A stretch of DNA of 11,750 nucleotides from JAEZHK01 sp964575255 (lineage in GTDB: Bacteria; Bacillota; Clostridia; Christensenellales; Aristaeellaceae), in contig CAZNPZ010000071.1 in the NCBI GenBank assembly GCA_964575255.1, positions 1 through 11,750 of the forward strand, written 5' to 3'. Shown here piece after piece: positions 5,926 to 11,750 of this stretch. Made by a program: the position numbers and the translations under genes. Below the pieces are notes generated by a model. That model had not been told where the DNA came from, did no database searches, and saw nothing but the letters and a program-made list of their open reading frames with translations. Within the stretch, counting starts at the first letter, position 1. Each line of letters begins with the position of its first letter.

Positions 5926-6369
5926 ATGCCGGACAGGGTGATGGTGCTGGGCGTCATTGGCGCGGACGTGCACGCCGTCGGCAATCAGATTTTGAACTAC
6001 GCGTTCACGCAGGCGGGCTTTAACGTGGTCAACCTGGGTGTGATGGTGTCGCAGGAGGAGTTCATCGAGGCGGCGGTCGAGTCCGCGGCGGACGCGATCG
6101 TCGTATCGTCGCTGTACGGCCACGGAGAACTGGATTGCCGGGGCCTGCGTGAACGGTGCGACGAGGCGGGGTTGAAAGGGATCCTTCTCTACGTCGGCGG
6201 CAACATCGTAGTGGGCAAGCAGCCGTTCGAGGCAGTCAAACAGCGGTTCGAGGACATGGGCTTTGACCGCGTGTTCGGGCCGGGCACACCGCCGGAAGTG
6301 ACCATCGAGGCGCTGAAGGCGGATTTCGCGGCGCGCGAAGCCATGAGCGCGGGGGCAGGTGAAGCGTAA
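5926..6369 (+). CDS. glmS: Methylaspartate (glutamate) mutase, S subunit, B12-binding
   Basis: Small cobalamin-binding component (MutS/GlmS) of glutamate mutase, the adenosylcobalamin enzyme that rearranges L-glutamate to (2S,3S)-3-methylaspartate. 147 residues (C. tetanomorphum MutS has 137; the extra is a C-terminal tail). The base-off/His-on B12 motif is complete: Asp14-x-His16-x-x-Gly19 in GADVHAVG, where His16 replaces dimethylbenzimidazole as the lower cobalt ligand; Ser61-x-Leu63 in SSLYGHGE; and Gly91-Gly92 in LYVGGNIVVG. The pattern IGxDxHAVGN, SSLYG and GTPPEV matches glutamate mutase rather than methylmalonyl-CoA mutase. The ATG at 5926 follows GGAG at 5913-5916. It is the first gene of the operon, with strong promoter and operator signals upstream. 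Its TAA stop shares its last base with the glmL ATG. Confidence 0.97.
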   Translation: MPDRVMVLGVIGADVHAVGNQILNYAFTQAGFNVVNLGVMVSQEEFIEAAVESAADAIVVSSLYGHGELDCRGLRERCDEAGLKGILLYVGGNIVVGKQPFEAVKQRFEDMGFDRVFGPGTPPEVTIEALKADFAAREAMSAGAGEA

Positions 6370-7739
6370 TGCGCGCGGTGCTCGCAATCGACTTCGGCAG
6401 TACGTTTACGAAGGTCGCCGCGGTGGATGTGGAGGGCGAAGCCATCCTCGGCGTCGCGCAGAGCCCTACCACGGCGATGACGGACATCTCCGCCGGGCTT
6501 GACCGGGCGGTGGCGCTGCTTTGCGAAGAGATCGGGAACGTATCGTTTACCGAACGCTACGCATGCTCGTCTGCGGCGGGAGGTCTGAGGATGATCGCGA
6601 GCGGTCTCGTGCCGTCGCTCACCGCCGAGGCCGCGAAGCGCGCGGCGCTGGGCGCGGGCGCGAAGGTGATCCGCACGTTCAGCTACGAACTGACCGAGGA
6701 CGACCTTCTGGAGGTCGAACGGCTGAAGCCGGACATCCTGCTGCTGACCGGCGGCACCGACGGCGGCAATAAGGATTGCATCCTGAATAACGCCCGCGCG
6801 GTCGCGGAACTAAAAGCGGACTTTCCGGTGGTGGTCGCGGGAAACCGGGCGGCGCAGGGAACGTGCGTCCGAATCCTTCGGGATGCCGGGATCGAGGCCA
6901 TCGCCTGCGAAAACGTGATGCCCTCGTTCAACCAATTGAACATCGCCCCCGCGCAGGCGGTCATCCGGGAACTGTTCCTTCGGCGCATCGTCGCGGCCAA
7001 GGGACTGACCAGAGCGCAGGCGCTGATCGACGGCATTCTGATGCCCACGCCCGCGGCGGTGCTTCTAGCGCTGGAACTGTACGCGAAAGACGCCGGGGAA
7101 CTGGTCGCGGTTGACCTCGGCGGCGCGACCACCGACATTTACTCGATCACCGAGGGCCTGCCCACCCGCGCGGGGACTGTTTTAAAGGGCTTGCCCGAGC
7201 CCTACGCCAAGCGCACCGTGGAGGGCGACATCGGCATGCGCTTCAGCGCGCGCGGCGTTGTGGAGGGTGCGGGCATGAAGGCGCTGTGCGACGCTTCCGG
7301 CAAGACACAGGGCGAGGTCGAGGCGTGGCTCAGGGAAATCGACCATTCTCCGAATGTTCTGTCGGGGACCGACGCAGAGCGGGACATCGACCGCGCGCTC
7401 GCGTCCTCGGCCATCGAACTTGGGTTACTCCGTCACGCGGGCGAGATCGAGCAGGTGTTTACGCCGATGGGCGCGTGCTACCAGCAGATCGGGAAAGACC
7501 TGACCCGCGTGAAGAAGATCATCCTGACCGGCGGCGCGCTGGTGCACGCGGACGATCCGTTTTCCGTCGCGCGGCGCGCGATGGCGGGGGAGCATCCGTC
7601 CAGCCTGATGCCGCGCGAGGCCGTCCCGGTGCTTGACCGGCGGTACGTGCTGTTCGCGATGGGCCTCCTCGGCGCAAAGTACCCGGAACCCGTAAGAACA
7701 CTTCTAAAGAAGGAGTTTCAAGATGGAAATTCAAAATAA
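6369..7739 (+). CDS. glmL: Glutamate mutase accessory/reactivating protein GlmL (MutL)
   Basis: ASKHA-fold ATPase of the MutL/GlmL family, placed between the S and E subunit genes as in other clostridial glutamate mutase operons. The family is thought to chaperone or reactivate the B12 enzyme by exchanging damaged cofactor; it is not a catalytic subunit. 456 residues. Visible are the phosphate-1 loop DFGSTFTK at 8-15, LLLTGGTDGG at 124-133, phosphate-2 VDLGGATTD at 248-256 and the adenosine motif ILTGGAL at 385-391. It overlaps glmS by one base and glmE by 17 bases, which suggests translational coupling and matched amounts of all three proteins. It is unrelated to the DNA-repair MutL. Family assignment is strong; the reactivation role rests on family knowledge. 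Confidence 0.95.
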   Translation: MRAVLAIDFGSTFTKVAAVDVEGEAILGVAQSPTTAMTDISAGLDRAVALLCEEIGNVSFTERYACSSAAGGLRMIASGLVPSLTAEAAKRAALGAGAKVIRTFSYELTEDDLLEVERLKPDILLLTGGTDGGNKDCILNNARAVAELKADFPVVVAGNRAAQGTCVRILRDAGIEAIACENVMPSFNQLNIAPAQAVIRELFLRRIVAAKGLTRAQALIDGILMPTPAAVLLALELYAKDAGELVAVDLGGATTDIYSITEGLPTRAGTVLKGLPEPYAKRTVEGDIGMRFSARGVVEGAGMKALCDASGKTQGEVEAWLREIDHSPNVLSGTDAERDIDRALASSAIELGLLRHAGEIEQVFTPMGACYQQIGKDLTRVKKIILTGGALVHADDPFSVARRAMAGEHPSSLMPREAVPVLDRRYVLFAMGLLGAKYPEPVRTLLKKEFQDGNSK

Positions 7740-9174
7740 GAAGCTGACGCCGGAGGCGTTTCGGACGCAGCGTGAGGCGGTGCTGAACCAGTGGCCGACT
7801 GGAAGGGAAGTGGATCTGGACGAAGCGCTCTCTTACCAGAGCGCGATCCCGGCGGCGAAGCGGTTTTCAGTGAAACTTCAGAAGGCGCAAACGGAGAAGC
7901 GCACGCTGATCCAACCGCGCGCCGGGGTGCCGCTGATCGACGAGCACATTCAATTGTTGAGCTACCTTGAGACGAACGGAGAAGCCGACCTGCTGCCCAC
8001 GACGATCGACAGCTACACCCGCCTCAACCGCTACGAGGAGGCGGATGTCGGCATCAAGGAGAGCATGAAGCTGGGGAAGGCGATGCTCAACGGCTTTCCA
8101 GCCGTCAACCACGGCGTGTCCGGCTGCAGGCGCGTGACCGAAGCGGTCAAATCTCCGGTGCAGGTGCGACACGGCACGCCGGACGCCAGGCTGCTGGCCG
8201 AAATCTCGCTCGCGGGCGGCTTTACAAGCTACGAGGGCGGCGGCATCTCCTACAACATCCCCTACGCCAAGAGCGTGTCGCTGGAGCGCACCATCCAGGA
8301 CTGGCAGTACGTCGACCGGCTGACCGGCTTGTATGAGGAAAACGGCATCTCCATCAACCGTGAGCCGTTCGGCCCGCTGACCGGTACGCTGGTGCCGCCG
8401 TCGATGTCCCACGCGGTGGCAATCATCGAACTGCTGCTCGCCGCCGAACAGGGCGTTCGCGACGTGACCCTGGGCTACGGGCAGCTCGGCAATCTCACGC
8501 AGGACGTGGCGGCCATCCGGACGCTGCCGATCCTTGCGGAGGAGTACCTCGGAAAGGCCGGGCTTTCAGGCGTCCGCGTGACGACGGTGCTGCATCAGTG
8601 GATGGGCGGCTTCCCGCAGGACGAGGCCAAGGCGTTCGGCGTGATTGGTTGGGGCAGCGCGGCGGCGGCGCTGGCGGGCGCGACCAAGGTGATCGTGAAG
8701 ACCCCTCACGAAGCGATGGGCGTGCCGACGATGGAGGCCAACGCGCAAGGCCTGCGGTGTACGAAACAGTTGATCTCGATGCTTTCCGACCAGAAGATGC
8801 CGCTCACCGGGGAACTCTCCCGCGAGATGGAGATCATCCTCGAAGAGACCCGCGCGATCCTCTCGAAGTGCTTTGAATTGGGCGGCGGCGACATCGCGCT
8901 GGGCGCGGTGCGCGCGTTTCAGGCGGGGGTGCTCGACGTACCGTTCGCGCCAAGCCGGTTCAACGCGGGCAAAATCCTGCCCGCCCGCGACGATGAGGGC
9001 GCGGTCAGACTGCTTGACACCGCGGGTCTGCCGTTCGGGCCGGCGCTGAAGGCGTTCCACCGAGGCAAGATGGAGGCGCGCGCGAAGGCCGAGAAGCGGG
9101 AAATCTCGTTCCAGATGGTCATCGACGACATCTACGCGATCTCAAAAGGGCGGCTGGTCGGAAGACCCAGGTAG
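7723..9174 (+). CDS. glmE: Methylaspartate (glutamate) mutase, E subunit
   Basis: Large catalytic TIM-barrel component of glutamate mutase, which pairs with two S subunits and adenosylcobalamin. At 483 residues it equals the length of C. tetanomorphum MutE. The substrate-binding residues known from the C. cochlearium structure are all in register: Arg66 (LIQPR), Arg100 (DSYTR), Arg149 (VQVR), Glu171 (SYEGGG), Tyr177 and Tyr181 (SYNIPY). The start at 7723 has AGGAG at 7711-7715 and lies inside the end of glmL (17-base overlap). This residue set marks it as a true glutamate mutase rather than another B12 mutase. Reaction: L-glutamate to (2S,3S)-3-methylaspartate in the cytoplasm, the first step of fermentation to acetate, butyrate, CO2 and ammonia. 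Confidence 0.98.
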   Translation: MEIQNKKLTPEAFRTQREAVLNQWPTGREVDLDEALSYQSAIPAAKRFSVKLQKAQTEKRTLIQPRAGVPLIDEHIQLLSYLETNGEADLLPTTIDSYTRLNRYEEADVGIKESMKLGKAMLNGFPAVNHGVSGCRRVTEAVKSPVQVRHGTPDARLLAEISLAGGFTSYEGGGISYNIPYAKSVSLERTIQDWQYVDRLTGLYEENGISINREPFGPLTGTLVPPSMSHAVAIIELLLAAEQGVRDVTLGYGQLGNLTQDVAAIRTLPILAEEYLGKAGLSGVRVTTVLHQWMGGFPQDEAKAFGVIGWGSAAAALAGATKVIVKTPHEAMGVPTMEANAQGLRCTKQLISMLSDQKMPLTGELSREMEIILEETRAILSKCFELGGGDIALGAVRAFQAGVLDVPFAPSRFNAGKILPARDDEGAVRLLDTAGLPFGPALKAFHRGKMEARAKAEKREISFQMVIDDIYAISKGRLVGRPR

Positions 9175-9196
9175 GTTTGAAAGGAAGCGAAAACCA

Positions 9197-10441
9197 ATGA
9201 AAATCGTGGACATGGTGCTGTCGGGCGGGCGCACGGGTTTTTTCTTTGACGACCAGCGCGCGATCAAGCACGGCGCGGCGGCGGACGGCGCCGCCTATCT
9301 GGGAGAACCGGAAACCCCCGGCTTTGTGTCGGTTCGCCAGCCGGGCGAGTCGGTCTCGGTAATGCTGATTCTGGAGGATGGCCAGGTCGCTTACGGCGAT
9401 TGCGCGGCGGTACAGTATTCCGGCTGCGGCGGGCGCGACCCGCTGTTCCTCGCGGAGGATTACATCCCGGTCATCGAAAAGTACATAAAGCCGCTCCTCG
9501 TCGGGCGGGAGGCGGACTCGTTCCGCCGCCTCGCGGCGGAAGCCGAAGCAGTGCTGGTGAACGGACACGCGCTGCACACCGCCGCGCGCTATGGCGTGTC
9601 ACAGGCGATTCTGGATGCGGTCGCTCGGTCAAAAAAGAAACTGATGTGCGAGGCCGTGGCGGAGGAGTACGGAACCAGCGTGTCCGACCGGATGATCCCG
9701 ATCTTCTCGCAGTCGGGTGACAACCGCTATGACAACGCCGACAAGATGATTTTAAAGGGCGCGGACGTGATGCCCCACGGCCTGATCAATAACCTCGACG
9801 CGAAACTTGGCCGGAATGGGGAGAAACTGCTGGAGTACGCCGGTTGGCTCGCCCGCCGCGTCGAGAAGCTGCGCGTTATCGATTCTTACAGGCCCGTGTT
9901 GCACCTCGACGTGTACGGCACGATTGGTCTTCTGTTCGGCGATGAAAACTTTCCCGCGATGGCGGACTACCTCGAAAAGCTCGCGGAGGCCGCGAAGCCG
10001 CTGCATCTTCGGATTGAGGGGCCGATGGACGCCGACGAGCGCGAGCGGCAGATGACGGACATGCGCCTGCTCCGTGAGGAAGTCGACCGGCGCGGGATCG
10101 ACATCGAACTGGTCGCCGACGAGTGGTGCAATACGCTGGAAGATGTGAAATACTTCGCCGACAACAAAGCCGGGCACATGCTGCAGATCAAGACGCCCGA
10201 CCTCGGCGGCATCCAGAACACCGCGGAGGCGGTCTTATATTGCCGCGAAAAGGGCATTGGCGCGTATCAGGGCGGCACCTGCAACGAGACCGACCGCTCC
10301 GCGCAGGTGTGCGTACACGTCGCGATGGCGACAAAGCCCGACCAGATTTTGGCCAAGCCCGGCATGGGCGTGGACGAGGGACACATGATCGTCTATAATG
10401 AGATGCGGCGCATCCTTGCGCTGCGCGGGAGGCGCGCATGA
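9197..10441 (+). CDS. mal: 3-Methylaspartate ammonia-lyase (methylaspartase)
   Basis: Enolase-superfamily lyase that removes ammonia from (2S,3S)-3-methylaspartate to give mesaconate, step two of the pathway. 414 residues, one more than C. tetanomorphum MAL (413). Active-site residues are visible: His194 in VMPHG, the metal-binding Asp238 (LHLDVYG), Glu274 (RIEGP) and Asp308 (VADEW), and the catalytic base Lys332 (IKTPDLGG); the one-residue shift after 238 reflects the extra residue. Dependence on Mg2+ and K+ is known for the family. AAGGAAG at 9180-9186 lies about 10 bases before the ATG. It follows glmE after 22 bases, and its stop overlaps the next start by 4 bases (ATGA), so it is part of the same operon. 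Confidence 0.97.
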   Translation: MKIVDMVLSGGRTGFFFDDQRAIKHGAAADGAAYLGEPETPGFVSVRQPGESVSVMLILEDGQVAYGDCAAVQYSGCGGRDPLFLAEDYIPVIEKYIKPLLVGREADSFRRLAAEAEAVLVNGHALHTAARYGVSQAILDAVARSKKKLMCEAVAEEYGTSVSDRMIPIFSQSGDNRYDNADKMILKGADVMPHGLINNLDAKLGRNGEKLLEYAGWLARRVEKLRVIDSYRPVLHLDVYGTIGLLFGDENFPAMADYLEKLAEAAKPLHLRIEGPMDADERERQMTDMRLLREEVDRRGIDIELVADEWCNTLEDVKYFADNKAGHMLQIKTPDLGGIQNTAEAVLYCREKGIGAYQGGTCNETDRSAQVCVHVAMATKPDQILAKPGMGVDEGHMIVYNEMRRILALRGRRA

Positions 10442-11750
10442 AGGAAGAATTCCGGATACTGTCCACAACGGCCATCCTGGGCTACGGTTTCCCGACGGCC
10501 TCCTTTGAGGAGGGCATGAAGCGGCGTCCCCACCTGATCGCGGTGGACGCGGGATCGTCCGACCCCGGCCCCTACTACCTGGGCGCGGGCGTGTCGTTCA
10601 CCGACCGGGGATCGGTCAAGCGCGACCTGGCGATCATGTTGGGCGCGGCAGTCGAGCACAACATCCCGGTGGTGGTCGGTACCGCGGGCGGAAGCGGCGC
10701 GGACGCGCACCTCGACTGGTGCTTTGAAATCACCAAAGAGATCGCGCGGGAGCAGGGTCTTCACTTTCCGATGGCGCTGATCCGCGCCGAGGTGCCTCGC
10801 GAGACAGTGCGGCGGGCAATGCGCGAGGGCCGCGTGTCGCCGCTCGGCCCCGCGCCGGAACTGACCGAGGAAGCGTTGGACGCGACCACCCGCGTCGTCG
10901 GGCAGATGGGGCCGGAGCCGATCGAGCAGGCGCTTCAGGGCGGCGCGCAGGTCGTGCTGGCCGGGCGCGCCTACGACCCCAGCGTGTTCGCCGCGCTGCC
11001 GGTCCTGAAAGGCTATGACAAAGGCCTCGCGATCCATCTGGGCAAGATCCTGGAGTGCGCGGCCATCGCCGCGACGCCGGGCAGCGGCTCTGACTGCATG
11101 TTCGGCTATCTTGGCGAGGACTACTTCCGCGTCGAGCCGCTGTCGCCGAACCGCCGCTGCACGACGCTCTCGGTGGCGGCGCACACGCTGTACGAGAAGA
11201 CGAACCCGTACCTCCTGCCCGGCCCGGGCGGGGTGTTAAGCCTTGAGAACGCGTCGTTTACGCAGGAGACCGACCGCATCGTGAAGGTGCGCGGCTCCAA
11301 ATACCTGCCCGGGAAATACCAGATCAAGCTGGAGGGCGCGAAGAAGATCGGCTGCCGCACGGTGTCCATCGCGGGCGCGCGCGACCCAGTGATGCTGCAA
11401 AAGATTGACGAAATCATTGCCGGCGTGCGCGCGCGGGTTTTGGACAACTTTAAGGACGCGGCGCTTGACTACCGGCTGGACTTCAAGGTCTACGGGCGGG
11501 ACGGCGTGATGGGCGCGCTGGAGCCGACGCCGGTCGTCGAAGGCCACGAACTGGGCATCGTAATCGATGTGCTGGCCGACACACAGGCGCACGCCGACAC
11601 GATCTGTTCGTTTGCGCGCTCCACGATGCTGCATTACGGCTACGAGGGCAGGCGGGCGACCGCCGGGAACCTCGCGTTCCCGTATTCGCCCAGCGACTTC
11701 CACGCGGGCGACGTGTACGCCTTCAGCGTCTACCACCTGATCGACGTGGA
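10438..11750 (+). CDS. DUF1446/AtuA-family protein, C-terminus cut by window edge
   Basis: Open from the ATG at 10438 to the window end (437 codons), with no stop. The ATG overlaps the mal stop by 4 bases and follows GGGAGG at 10427-10432, so it is co-translated with mal. It resembles the DUF1446 (AtuA-like) family: VDAGSSDPGPYYLG at 36-49, GTAGGSGAD at 81-89, LAGRAYDPS at 174-182 and GKILECAAIAATPG at 202-215. AtuA itself is named from acyclic terpene degradation in Pseudomonas, but no chemistry for the family is known to me. Proteins of this family are common next to methylaspartase genes, often followed by a small DUF4387 protein, which would lie just past the edge if the pattern holds. 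No signal peptide or membrane segment is seen in the visible part. A role in handling methylaspartate, mesaconate or citramalate intermediates is inference. Confidence 0.85.
   Translation, partial: MKEEFRILSTTAILGYGFPTASFEEGMKRRPHLIAVDAGSSDPGPYYLGAGVSFTDRGSVKRDLAIMLGAAVEHNIPVVVGTAGGSGADAHLDWCFEITKEIAREQGLHFPMALIRAEVPRETVRRAMREGRVSPLGPAPELTEEALDATTRVVGQMGPEPIEQALQGGAQVVLAGRAYDPSVFAALPVLKGYDKGLAIHLGKILECAAIAATPGSGSDCMFGYLGEDYFRVEPLSPNRRCTTLSVAAHTLYEKTNPYLLPGPGGVLSLENASFTQETDRIVKVRGSKYLPGKYQIKLEGAKKIGCRTVSIAGARDPVMLQKIDEIIAGVRARVLDNFKDAALDYRLDFKVYGRDGVMGALEPTPVVEGHELGIVIDVLADTQAHADTICSFARSTMLHYGYEGRRATAGNLAFPYSPSDFHAGDVYAFSVYHLIDV

Overview
The window looks like chromosome of a GC-rich, Gram-positive-type anaerobe, probably Clostridia (Bacillota). 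The evidence is the lon-ysxC gene order known from Bacillus and clostridia, strong AGGAGG-type ribosome binding sites, TTGACA/TATAAT-type promoters, TTG and GTG starts, and a methylaspartate-type glutamate fermentation operon whose enzymes carry the active-site residues known from Clostridium tetanomorphum and C. cochlearium. No mobile element, CRISPR array, tRNA or rRNA was recognised.

Left part (1-3026, minus strand): the ATP-dependent protease Lon is followed by the ribosome-assembly GTPase YsxC/EngB, which is cut by the window edge. Lon very probably starts at a TTG at 2960, not at the upstream ATG at 3026, because a near-consensus promoter lies between the two. The 216-base lon-ysxC gap holds two back-to-back hairpins.

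Divergent region (3027-3152): it contains a CG-rich palindrome and a plausible promoter reading right.

Right part (3153-11750, plus strand): a glutamate catabolism block in two transcription units. The first encodes the alpha and beta subunits of a class I Fe-S hydro-lyase (fumarase family, here probably mesaconase) and a GntR-family regulator with an unrecognised C-terminal domain, and it ends in an intrinsic terminator. The second has a strong promoter with overlapping inverted repeats. It encodes glutamate mutase S (B12 subunit), the reactivase/chaperone GlmL, glutamate mutase E, 3-methylaspartate ammonia-lyase, and a DUF1446/AtuA-family protein that runs off the window.

Together these genes cover L-glutamate -> (2S,3S)-3-methylaspartate -> mesaconate + ammonia -> (S)-citramalate. 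Citramalate lyase, which would give acetate and pyruvate, is not in the window. The proteins are mostly of known families. The parts least explained by known families are the structured 228-base gap between the two hydro-lyase subunit genes, the GntR sensor domain, the DUF1446 protein, and a 10-base motif shared by the two promoter regions.
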